Below the pieces are notes generated by a model, which was given only the letters and a program-made list of their open reading frames with translations, ran no database searches and was not told the DNA's origin. DNA of 64,000 nucleotides from Mitsuaria sp. GD03876 (GTDB lineage Bacteria; Pseudomonadota; Gammaproteobacteria; Burkholderiales; Burkholderiaceae_C), in the NCBI RefSeq assembly GCF_029840635.1, contig NZ_JAOCCU010000001.1:244097-308096 (forward strand). The letters run 5' to 3'. Shown piece after piece: positions 52,883-64,000 of this stretch. Numbering within the stretch: the first letter of the stretch is position 1; each line of letters begins with the position of its first letter. A program made the translations under genes and the position numbers.

Positions 52883-53710
52883 TCACGAATGAATTACCGC
52901 TGCTGTAGGAACATTTTCAAGAAGTGGCCAAGCTAGATTGAAAGGTGAAAGATCGGCGTCGTCTATTGCTTGCGTTAATAAATCAAAGGAAAGAGCCACG
53001 AAGCTACAGCGTGCTTGGAGCAATGCGCAAGCATTCTTATGCGCCTGCTCAACAGCAGAACCGCTATTGCCCTTTATTGCTTCTCTCAGGGCTACAATTT
53101 TTTCGTGAACTGTTTCTTGATAATGATCCTCACGTAGCTCGCGCATTTCATTTCTATTCATCCCACATACCACGATTGTCTCGTTTCCAATCACGCTACC
53201 ATTTCTAGGCCGCGCATATACTGTCATTGCATTTCCTAGCTTCATGCGTCGAAAGATGATGTGTGACATGGGATTTATCTTTCCGCTCGGATCCAGTAGC
53301 AAGGCCTGTTCAAATCCAGGCGGATCTTCTCCGGCTAACAGTGTTATTCCTCCCGAAGCAAGTGGGAACTTGATCCGCTTTTCAGAGCGGTTACATGTGG
53401 CGCACGATAGGAGGAGATTTTCCCATGTAAACGCAAGCCACCAATAGCCTCCGGTTGTCAAACATCCAGGTCGCCGGTCAGCTTTTGCCTTGGGTCTGTA
53501 ATGCTCTACATCGTTATAACTCAGGGATATTTTCCGTTCACAGTAGCAACACTTATGGTATTGATCTCGCCATAATTGTTCGCCCACCACGTCATAACCA
53601 AAAATCTCCTTAGATTCGGGTGGCCGCCCTAGCTTATTAAACTTTGCAAGTGCTGCGGCCCGTATGGTAGGAAGTGCAGCGGGCTCCGCGGAGCGGATGA
53701 TGTTTATCAT
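52883..53710 (-). CDS. PtuB-like HNH endonuclease (TIGR02646 type)
   Basis: 275 residues with an intact HNH pattern: Cys54/Cys57 (CCYCE), DVEHYRPK (Glu69, His70), YWWLAFTWENLLLSC with Cys103-x-x-Cys106-Asn107, KFPLASGG and the LLLDP family motif, then CGMNRNEMRE. It is the same family as the gene at 15764 but clearly divergent. Its ATG overlaps the stop of the 1535-residue ATPase as ATGA, so translation is coupled. Likely the nuclease arm, held in check by the large partner. Low GC, in the island. Confidence 0.87.
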   Translation of the reverse strand: MINIIRSAEPAALPTIRAAALAKFNKLGRPPESKEIFGYDVVGEQLWRDQYHKCCYCERKISLSYNDVEHYRPKAKADRRPGCLTTGGYWWLAFTWENLLLSCATCNRSEKRIKFPLASGGITLLAGEDPPGFEQALLLDPSGKINPMSHIIFRRMKLGNAMTVYARPRNGSVIGNETIVVCGMNRNEMRELREDHYQETVHEKIVALREAIKGNSGSAVEQAHKNACALLQARCSFVALSFDLLTQAIDDADLSPFNLAWPLLENVPTAAVIHS

Positions 53711-56700
53711 TGGTCGGCACCGTCTAAAGTGTCTCGCCCAACAATCTCCCAATCAGGATAGGCCCCAGAAGACTTCAGCTCTTGAATAAGGACATTGAGT
53801 TCTAGTTCTTCCGAATCTGAGCGGCCATTGAAGCCGGATAGGTATTCAAATCTTTTTAGTTGTCGGCCGACCCTCGAAGGAAAGATGTCCTCGATGTCAA
53901 AATATTGTTGATAGATTTGGGCTCCACTTAACGTGGCCGGGGAATCTAGATTTGTTTGAACAGAGCAGGCTCCCTCATCGTTTCGAAGTATGAAAACCTC
54001 TTCCGGACGTGCTCCGACTAGAGTTAGCGGGTTATGAGTTGTGACGATGAACGAAAGTGAAGGGAGTATTCTTCGTGTTCTATCAATGACTTCTGTCTGC
54101 CATTTTGGATGGAGATGGAGATCAATTTCGTCGATCAAGACAAGGCCGCGTATACGATCCATGAATTCAGCATCAAGTTGCTCGTGATCTTGAAATAGTT
54201 GCAACCATCGCGCTATCAAGTCAAGGAACCACCCAGCCGACGCTAAATAGCCATCACTCAAGTATTTGAAAGGCACCGATCGGCCCGAATCAAAATGAGC
54301 GATCAAGGTTTGGTCTCTCACCGAGATCTGCGACACCTCTAGAAGCTTTGCAAGGGCACCAGTCGCCACATCATAAATAATTCTGCTGCGTGGATTTTTT
54401 TGGGCGTCACCCTCAAGCTTTATTAACCACGTCTCGGCATGAATCAAGTATGCCGATGGATCAAATAGGGTGGCAATCTCAGGGCCATCGTTAAGAGAGA
54501 GGTCAACATCCCGAGCAATTCCACCGAGGGCAGACCCTCGTCGGCAACCGTATGCGAATAGAGGAACTGCTTGGGGTCGGTCCATTGCAGGCTGTTGCTG
54601 CACCCTAAGCGATTCTCCTGATCTTTTGGAAAGAATAGTTTCAAACGTCACACCAGAAAGCCCAATTTCAATTTTTGAGTTTCCATCGCTTCCCAGTTCC
54701 CCGATGTGTGGGCGAATACCGTCTGAAAATGCGTTCTTAGGCCAAATTCCTGGATCCTTGGAATTTCTCAAGGCAATTGCGATGGATTTTAGAAGAGTCG
54801 TTTTTCCCGCCCCATTGGCGCCGAGAATTACGATCCATTGGCCTTTTCCTTCGTCGGCCGGCTTCGGCTCCAGCACCAAAGACCTAATCCCGCCCACATC
54901 AGAGATCTGAATTCGCTCGAGATTGACGGGCAGGTGTGGTAGTTGCGCGAGCCCGCACGAAATGTCCAGACCGACCGGGTGCGGTCTTGGCAACTGAAGT
55001 TCAGACCAAACAATCGGATTAGATAGATCGGAAGCGTTAGTTTGGTAGATCTGACGGATGAGATTTATCGTCGGGGTCGGGAGGCCCGTCCTCCTCTCTT
55101 GCTCTCGATACATCCAAGTGACCATTGAGATCATTTGAGATTTCGGTAGCTGCAGCAGACGTAGGGCGTTCAGGAATGATGAGGTCAATTCGTACTCGCC
55201 TCGATCAAGAACAAGCTTGACTGCCAACGTGGAATCCTCAGATCTCAGGCTCCCCATAAACACCTGAAGTACTGCATCTTCTGCGGTTGTGGGCCGCTCA
55301 GCGCTCACCAACGTATCTATTTGAGCTTGGCAGAATTTAATTAGCTCTGGCGCCAACGAATCGGCACTAGCGTAGGAGAGGGATAATGCAGCCTGCCGCT
55401 TAAATAGGTGCCGTTTTGCCGCCGGTACCTCGCGAAGAGCGTTGCTTACTTCCTCTAGGTCGTAATAGAAGCTGTCTTCAGCTAGGGCCTCTACTACCTT
55501 GTACCAGTCCCGCTTCCCCAAAAACGCCGGGCGAGGAATGATCGGTGTCGCTTCCGCGCCATTGATCAACCACTCTGGTATCTGACTCCCAAAGACGGAC
55601 AACATCGATTTGGGTAGTTGACCTATTGCCGTACAGCAGACGGCCGCCAGTTGGGTCTTAATTGCCGGCTGTTGGATCTCTTCATAATATCGGGCAGCAG
55701 AAACTAGGGCTTGGTAGAGATCTGATCGCGAGGTTCGCTCGCCCAGCCGGGAGATGCTCCAGGCGTTCATGACAAGAATGGGGAGCGAGGTCTGAATCGT
55801 GTCCTTGTCCCACGGTTTCACCGCGTCCGCATTCACCAAATCTCGCAAGGTGAATTCTTGCTCCCACCTTTCCTGGCTTGCCAACCATAGCTCGGTATCG
55901 CCAAGGTCTCCCTTTTCCGCCGCCACAGCGTACTTTGCCACTTCGGCGGCGTCGATCTCCGATCTCACAAGCGACGATAGGGGCCAACCACTGTTGAAGG
56001 TCGCAGTCCACCAGTAGTCAGAAGAGCAATCTGCCAGAGCGCGAAGAGCTCGCGCAAGTTGTTCGGCGGTCGGGCTATACCAAAACTTGGCCGCCTCAGT
56101 CCACGGTAGCCAAGCGGAGGGAGGCTCGTACTGAGGGGGGCGCAATTGTTCATCGGCCGAATGATCGACAAGAAACTCGAAATCTGTTCGACTTCTACGT
56201 TTGGAAGTCAATCGCCTATGGCGAATTCTGGTAAGCCAGCCTGCCCACGAGTCACTGGCACTATAGCTGGTACTATGAATGAAGCTACTTGGCAAAATGC
56301 TTTGCTCCTCGAGCTTCGCGCATAGCCAATCTCCGAAGGGTACGCTCCTCAGCAGCCGCGGCGACGATGCGCCATGGAGAATCTGATCATTCCAATGAGA
56401 ATCTCGTATATCGATTGCCCATCTATCACCCCTGTCGGAAAGAGTTAAGGTGACAGCCCAAGCGGCCAAATAGCCAGCAGAAGATGGCTTTTGTACTTCA
56501 GCGCGTACTATGCGCTCGAGAACCGGAAGTGTGTCCGCGTTTACAACCTTAATGATCCGACTAATCTCATCAGGCTGTGCGACCTGAAGAAGTGCACTAG
56601 CCTGCTCCATAAGCGCTCGGGCGTGCCTAGGCTGATTTTGCACTGAGCCCTCTTCAAGTGTCTCCAGTGCCAATAGCGCGGACTGATGACTAATCCGCGC

Positions 56701-58314
56701 CAATTCTGTCCCTCCGCTTTCAAGCGAAGGACATATTTGCTCGATGAACAAGTCACGCAATTCCGAGCCTTCGCTGAATAAGCGACTCGAAGCGAAATGT
56801 GTGACGTTTCGGAACATCGAAGCAGGCGCGATCTTCGAAAGGCGTTGTAGTACTACAGAGTCGCGCCCCGACGTGAGGGCCCATGCGGCCATGAACTCCT
56901 GAAGTGAGCGGATCTCGAAACCAAATTGATTTGGCTCGGGTTCAACAAGAAAAACAAGCCGCTGCTCAGCGGCGAGTGCAATATCCCGTTGTAGTTCATC
57001 AATGGCGTCATCACGAATCTCGTCCTCTTCAAGGACCGCTCGTACTACCTGCTCTAGTTGTTTCCTCGGCATGCGAGCCGACCCACCGCCGTCGCGTTCC
57101 GCGCCTACCTGTAGAAGTAATGCAACTCGCGAATGGATTCGTTCGATATGAATACGATGTTGGGCGAGTAGAGCCGACGCATATGTGCCGCGTTCCACCT
57201 CCCTATCGTATGTGTACAGGAAATACCTGTAGAACAGATTCCATCGCTCCCGCGGGGCACGTCCTAGTTGCTGAACGAGTGCTGCAAGGATGGTGACTTG
57301 CAATGGAGTTGTCATGAGCCGTTCTGTCGACGGCTCGTTTGCGGCATCCTGAAGGCGATTAAACATCGCTGACTGAGCGTCCGCCCCTGAAATCTTTGCC
57401 TTGACCAGCTTGTTTGCGTAGTCGAGAGCTTCTTCCTTAACTAAGGACGATAGACGACATTCAAGTAGAGGAACGCCTATATGCGACAGTTCACCGGTGT
57501 ACCCCTGTGGCCTAGTCGTTGCGACAACTTTAATTCTAGTTTGCGTAAGGGAGCACCAATGAATGAACTCGCGAGAGGCATCGACAATGCGTTGGCGATC
57601 TCGTTTGGCGCCAACCTCGTCGAAACCATCGAGCACCAAAAATACGGGAAGATGCCCAATTGCCGCGGTCAGATCGGAATACGCTAACGAAGTTGAGCGA
57701 GCAGCCGCTTGGTCTAAGATGAATGCGAGCAAACTTGGAAGGTTTGCGCCCTCCGACAGCACGGATTCTCGTTTCAACAGCCACGTTGCCAGATCTGGGA
57801 GGGAAATATGGATCGGAAAAAGCTTTTCCGCCGGTGAGAAGCGGTTATCCGCACAATTCAGATCTTGGGAGAAGGAACTAAGTGTTTCCTGCTGATGTAG
57901 CGGCAAAACGGATGCGTAGGGACGGAGTAACTCCGCGCGATATAGTTGGGCAGCTAATTGACATAGCGTAGACTTCCCTTGACCGGGGCCCCCGACCAAT
58001 AAGGTCCAACTGAAAGAAGTACTATGCTTTAAATATTGGCGCGGATGGTATTCAGCAAAAGTTGTTGCTCGCCCCTCTACTGACATGCGTTTTGGAGGTG
58101 TGGCCGCTTCCGAAGAAATAAGTCGATGGAGGAGCGGGATCCTCTCGTTTGCCAAAGATTCGATTTCGCTGATCGAAACGGGTAGATCCACAAAAACGTG
58201 GCGAAGACGGATTCGCGCGCTTGTATGTCCGCCCTGTTCTAGCTTAGCGAATTCGTGTGCGGTAAATTGTTCGCAAAGCCAATTTATTAGTTGAGCGGAG
58301 GGTTGGAACGCCAT
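53707..58314 (-). CDS. NACHT NTPase fused to a PtuA/OLD-like ATPase
   Basis: 1535 residues. Residues ~100-340 are a NACHT (NLR-type) module: Walker A GGPGQGKST (108-116), FLVLDGFDEVG with the Walker B acid (~237-242), VVATTRPQGY, and PLQVTILAALV. A long, mostly helical middle region (~340-1110) has no family I recognise. Residues ~1130-1480 are an ABC/SMC-like ATPase as in PtuA: Walker A GANGAGKTT (1165-1173), FAYGCRRGS, the signature-like KYLSDGYLAS, VLIDEIDLHLHP (~1390), and VTTHNPLTL. NACHT proteins act as ligand-triggered sensors in immunity; here the sensor seems joined to a PtuA-type effector ATPase, with the HNH nuclease coupled downstream. GC near 50% marks recent transfer. Confidence 0.82.
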   Translation of the reverse strand: MAFQPSAQLINWLCEQFTAHEFAKLEQGGHTSARIRLRHVFVDLPVSISEIESLANERIPLLHRLISSEAATPPKRMSVEGRATTFAEYHPRQYLKHSTSFSWTLLVGGPGQGKSTLCQLAAQLYRAELLRPYASVLPLHQQETLSSFSQDLNCADNRFSPAEKLFPIHISLPDLATWLLKRESVLSEGANLPSLLAFILDQAAARSTSLAYSDLTAAIGHLPVFLVLDGFDEVGAKRDRQRIVDASREFIHWCSLTQTRIKVVATTRPQGYTGELSHIGVPLLECRLSSLVKEEALDYANKLVKAKISGADAQSAMFNRLQDAANEPSTERLMTTPLQVTILAALVQQLGRAPRERWNLFYRYFLYTYDREVERGTYASALLAQHRIHIERIHSRVALLLQVGAERDGGGSARMPRKQLEQVVRAVLEEDEIRDDAIDELQRDIALAAEQRLVFLVEPEPNQFGFEIRSLQEFMAAWALTSGRDSVVLQRLSKIAPASMFRNVTHFASSRLFSEGSELRDLFIEQICPSLESGGTELARISHQSALLALETLEEGSVQNQPRHARALMEQASALLQVAQPDEISRIIKVVNADTLPVLERIVRAEVQKPSSAGYLAAWAVTLTLSDRGDRWAIDIRDSHWNDQILHGASSPRLLRSVPFGDWLCAKLEEQSILPSSFIHSTSYSASDSWAGWLTRIRHRRLTSKRRSRTDFEFLVDHSADEQLRPPQYEPPSAWLPWTEAAKFWYSPTAEQLARALRALADCSSDYWWTATFNSGWPLSSLVRSEIDAAEVAKYAVAAEKGDLGDTELWLASQERWEQEFTLRDLVNADAVKPWDKDTIQTSLPILVMNAWSISRLGERTSRSDLYQALVSAARYYEEIQQPAIKTQLAAVCCTAIGQLPKSMLSVFGSQIPEWLINGAEATPIIPRPAFLGKRDWYKVVEALAEDSFYYDLEEVSNALREVPAAKRHLFKRQAALSLSYASADSLAPELIKFCQAQIDTLVSAERPTTAEDAVLQVFMGSLRSEDSTLAVKLVLDRGEYELTSSFLNALRLLQLPKSQMISMVTWMYREQERRTGLPTPTINLIRQIYQTNASDLSNPIVWSELQLPRPHPVGLDISCGLAQLPHLPVNLERIQISDVGGIRSLVLEPKPADEGKGQWIVILGANGAGKTTLLKSIAIALRNSKDPGIWPKNAFSDGIRPHIGELGSDGNSKIEIGLSGVTFETILSKRSGESLRVQQQPAMDRPQAVPLFAYGCRRGSALGGIARDVDLSLNDGPEIATLFDPSAYLIHAETWLIKLEGDAQKNPRSRIIYDVATGALAKLLEVSQISVRDQTLIAHFDSGRSVPFKYLSDGYLASAGWFLDLIARWLQLFQDHEQLDAEFMDRIRGLVLIDEIDLHLHPKWQTEVIDRTRRILPSLSFIVTTHNPLTLVGARPEEVFILRNDEGACSVQTNLDSPATLSGAQIYQQYFDIEDIFPSRVGRQLKRFEYLSGFNGRSDSEELELNVLIQELKSSGAYPDWEIVGRDTLDGADQ

Positions 58315-58335
58315 GACGTTTAAGGTCAGTTTGTG

Positions 58336-58494
58336 TTAATACACGTGATTGCCGCTAGCCGGATTTAACCTGAGCTCAGACAAGTCACGTATTGCGATTC
58401 TCTTCCCGGGCGATTCGCCCGAGAGCAATGATAGTGGTGCATGCTTGGGAACATCGTCATCGAAATCCATAGGGATATACGTTGGGTTCCGCAT
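58336..58494 (-). CDS. Possible small protein before the NACHT gene
   Basis: 52-residue frame (MRNPTYIPMDFDDDVPKHAP at its start) ending 21 bases before the large ATPase start, same strand. Composition is plausible for a protein, but no ribosome site is visible and no family is known. It may be an upstream control gene of the defence operon or a chance frame. Confidence 0.3.
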   Translation of the reverse strand: MRNPTYIPMDFDDDVPKHAPLSLLSGESPGKRIAIRDLSELRLNPASGNHVY

Positions 58495-58985
58495 CGGCTG
58501 TATGCCACACCCGTCGTTGATGTGGGCCCAACATGCGAGCCTCTTGGACAATGAGCAAGGCCTCACCTTGATCCGAGGTTAATCCGGCTCAGTGATGATC
58601 TCAAGACATATGGTGTGAACGGAAGAATAACGTCCTAGTCCCCAAGGGTTTCTCTGGCCACCGCGAAGGATCCGTCGGAGACGAGACTAGTCCCTCCCAA
58701 CCTCATCGATCGTCGCCGCGTCTATCGTTGGCGCCCGATGAACTGGTAGGGTGATGCGAGCAACGCCACTGAAGTCTTGGAAAGGACGTCGGTCGATCGA
58801 TAGGGAGACCGGAGGTGGCGGGAGCGAAGCTGATGCACTGGCGAAAAAACCTTCAGATCCTTATTGCTGCGGCGGTAAGCAACAGAGAAGTCGATGTATT
58901 GATCACATGCTTTGGACCGCCATTGAGGAATCTGCTGTGGCCTTCATCCAGCTCTGTTGAGAAGCGGAGACGGGCGCTCGTGGCG
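58495..58985. other. Gene-free stretch at the island's right edge
   Basis: About 490 bases between the island operon and the gyrB terminator. Several short frames exist in all directions without recognisable features. Base composition rises from the island's level toward the core's. No att-like repeat was found by eye. Confidence 0.55.
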
Positions 58986-59012
58986 AAAAAAAACGCCCGG
59001 GGTTGCCGGGCG
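58986..59012 (-). terminator. gyrB rho-independent terminator
   Basis: On the minus strand: CGCCCGG, 5-base loop, CCGGGCG, then a run of eight T. Plus-strand arms at 58994-59000 and 59006-59012, A-run at 58986-58993. Strong and well placed after gyrB. Confidence 0.92.
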
Positions 59013-59076
59013 CTTGGATTTGGGGGCGCTGTGACCACCCCAGACGGACTTGGCGACGACGCCGGCTTGTCGTTCT

Positions 59077-61659
<2,583 letters not shown>

Positions 61660-61671
61660 TCAAAAGCGCTG

Positions 61672-61691
61672 AAGCGGGCCGAGGCCCGCTT
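61672..61691 (-). terminator. Hairpin between dnaN and gyrB
   Basis: AAGCGGGCC and GGCCCGCTT (61672-61680 and 61683-61691) form a 9-bp stem 18 bases after the dnaN stop. The T content is partial; it may be a weak or partial terminator, setting gyrB level. Confidence 0.5.
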
Positions 61692-61708
61692 GTTCATCTC
61701 TCGTGGCG

Positions 61709-62833
61709 TCAGATACGCATGGGCATGACGACGTACTTGAAGCCGGTCTGTTCAGGGATGCTGAGCAGCGCGCTCGAGGAACTGTCGTTGAGATCGACGC
61801 GCACCATGTCCTGCGACATGTTGGACAGCACGTCCATCAGGTAGGTGACGTTGAAGCCGGTCTCGATCTGGTCGCCGCCGTAGTCGATCTCCAACTCTTC
61901 CTTGGCTTCCTCCTGCTCGGCGTTGCTCGAGGCGATCGACAGCAGGCCCGGCTCGAAGGACAGGCGCACCGCCTTGAACTTCTCGCTGGTCAGGATCGCC
62001 GCGCGCTGCAGCGCGGCCAGCAACGGCTGGCGGCCCAGGATCACGTGGAAGCGGTGGTTCTTGGGGATGACGCGGTTGTAGTCGGGGAACTTGCCCTCGA
62101 CCAGCTTGGTCACGAACTCCATCCCGCTGAAGCCGAACTTGGCCTGGTTGCCGGCGAAGCGCATCTCGATCGGCGCGCTTTCGTCCTCGCCCTTGCCGCC
62201 GTCCTTGAGCAGCCGCATCAGCTCCAGCACCGTCTTGCGCGGGAGGATCACCTCCTGCTTGGGCATCTCGGTGTCGGTCTCGGCCTGCGCCAGCGCCAGG
62301 CGGTGGCCGTCGGTGGCCACCAGCGTCAGCATCTTGCCTTCGGCGACGAACAGGATGCCGTTGAGGTAGTAGCGGATGTCGTGCACCGCCATCGCGAAGT
62401 GCACCTGGTTGATCAGGCCCTTGAGCGTCTTCTGCGGCACGCTGAACACGGGCCCGAAGTCGGCGGCTTCCTGCACCAGCGGGAAATCGTCCGCCGGCAG
62501 CGTCTGCAGCGTGAAGCGGCTCTTGCCGCCCTGCAGCGTCATCTTGCTCTGGTTGGACGTCAGGCTCACCGTCTGGTCCGACGGCATCGAGCGCAGGATG
62601 TCGATCAGCTTGCGCGCGCCGATCGTCGTGGAGAAATCGCCGTCGTCGCCGTCGAACTCGACCGTGGTGCGGACCTGGATCTCCAGGTCGCTCGTGGTCA
62701 GCTCCACCTGCTTGCCCTGCTTGCGCACCAGCACGTTGGCCAGGATGGGCAGGGTGTGGCGTCGCTCCACGATGCCGGACACCGCCTGCAACGCGGCAAG
62801 CACTTTGTCCTGGCTGTCTTTCAACACGATCAT
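61709..62833 (-). CDS. dnaN: DNA polymerase III beta clamp
   Basis: 374 residues: sliding clamp that holds polymerase III on DNA. It begins [20 protein letters not shown] and ends in YVVMPMRI, the conserved C-terminal M-P-M-R segment. Three clamp repeats are visible by the spacing of the [25 protein letters not shown] motif and the central hydrophobic strands (VALAAALNRA-like [17 protein letters not shown]). It sits 70 bases after dnaA. Confidence 0.97.
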   Translation of the reverse strand: MIVLKDSQDKVLAALQAVSGIVERRHTLPILANVLVRKQGKQVELTTSDLEIQVRTTVEFDGDDGDFSTTIGARKLIDILRSMPSDQTVSLTSNQSKMTLQGGKSRFTLQTLPADDFPLVQEAADFGPVFSVPQKTLKGLINQVHFAMAVHDIRYYLNGILFVAEGKMLTLVATDGHRLALAQAETDTEMPKQEVILPRKTVLELMRLLKDGGKGEDESAPIEMRFAGNQAKFGFSGMEFVTKLVEGKFPDYNRVIPKNHRFHVILGRQPLLAALQRAAILTSEKFKAVRLSFEPGLLSIASSNAEQEEAKEELEIDYGGDQIETGFNVTYLMDVLSNMSQDMVRVDLNDSSSSALLSIPEQTGFKYVVMPMRI

Positions 62834-62903
62834 GTCAACCTCTCTCCACTGTTGGCTGTTCGGGCGAACGCGGCATTTTCGCTCAGCGCGAAGGCCTTTT
62901 TCC

Positions 62904-64000
<1,097 letters not shown>

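Noticed and set aside
52883..58314. Retron or restriction-modification system in the island
   Set aside because: No reverse transcriptase, methylase or specificity gene is present; only the NACHT-ATPase and HNH genes, plus at most one tiny frame.
58751..58960. 69-residue plus-strand frame before the gyrB terminator
   Set aside because: No family, no neighbour on that strand, composition unremarkable; likely chance.
52586..58985. Attachment-site direct repeats at the island ends
   Set aside because: No direct repeat longer than chance was seen by eye at either border, and no integrase gene is present.
62834..62903. Replication origin between dnaA and dnaN
   Set aside because: The 70-base gap has no array of DnaA boxes; oriC is expected upstream of dnaA, outside the window.

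Overview
The window is high-GC (mostly about 65-70% by eye) bacterial chromosome. On its right edge, on the minus strand, lies the replication-start cluster dnaA-dnaN-gyrB, so the window sits next to the replication origin, which itself lies beyond position 64000. The gene content (Bug/TctC-type binding protein, AcnD/PrpF-type methylcitrate cycle, BON-domain lipoproteins, an 841-residue GyrB) points to a betaproteobacterium of the Burkholderiales, perhaps near Roseateles/Mitsuaria/Rubrivivax. That placement is inference, since no rRNA is present. No tRNA, rRNA, insertion sequence or CRISPR array was seen.

Layout. 1-11.0 kb: stress and envelope genes (two BON lipoproteins, a phytase-like lipoprotein, a universal stress protein, an M13 peptidase), a two-component cluster, a GntR regulator, and an unrecognised 272-residue protein with tyrosine motifs resembling host-signalling sites. 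11.0-13.4 kb: an Lrp-type regulator divergent from a lone acetolactate synthase large subunit. 13.5-16.7 kb: a two-gene Septu-like (PtuA/PtuB) module in which the ATPase carries its own N-terminal HNH-like zinc domain. 16.9-25.8 kb: a secreted SpvB/FG-GAP protein, an RHS protein with a predicted nuclease tip, and an array of small downstream genes including a duplicated candidate immunity gene. 25.9-27.9 kb: a small secreted protein and a PIN/XRE-IrrE toxin-antitoxin pair with a perfect 13-bp inverted repeat at its promoter.

27.9-52.6 kb is metabolic. A GntR-controlled operon takes up and oxidises an unidentified organic acid. A valine-degradation operon (mmsA, acyl-CoA dehydrogenase, enoyl-CoA hydratase, 3-hydroxyisobutyryl-CoA hydrolase, mmsB) ends in propionyl-CoA, and a nearby methylcitrate operon (thioesterase, prpC, acnD, prpF, prpB) consumes propionyl-CoA. 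A ScfR/RamB-type regulator lies between them, and a shared TTGTGAAAT motif links its own start region with the promoter of the methylcitrate operon. Between the two blocks sits an odd operon: a soluble AAA ATPase fused to an FtsH-like M41 protease, preceded by an 80-residue protein and by a leader that looks like a transcription attenuator (short leader peptide, mutually exclusive hairpins, terminator ending just before the start codon).

52.6-59.0 kb is a low-GC (about 50%) island inserted beside gyrB. It encodes a 1535-residue protein with an N-terminal NACHT (NLR-type) NTPase, a long middle region, and a C-terminal PtuA/OLD-like ABC-type ATPase. It is translationally coupled to a TIGR02646/PtuB-type HNH nuclease. 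This NACHT-PtuA fusion with its HNH partner is the best candidate for an undescribed anti-phage system here. Together with the 13.5-kb module, the window carries two divergent Septu-like systems with different architectures.
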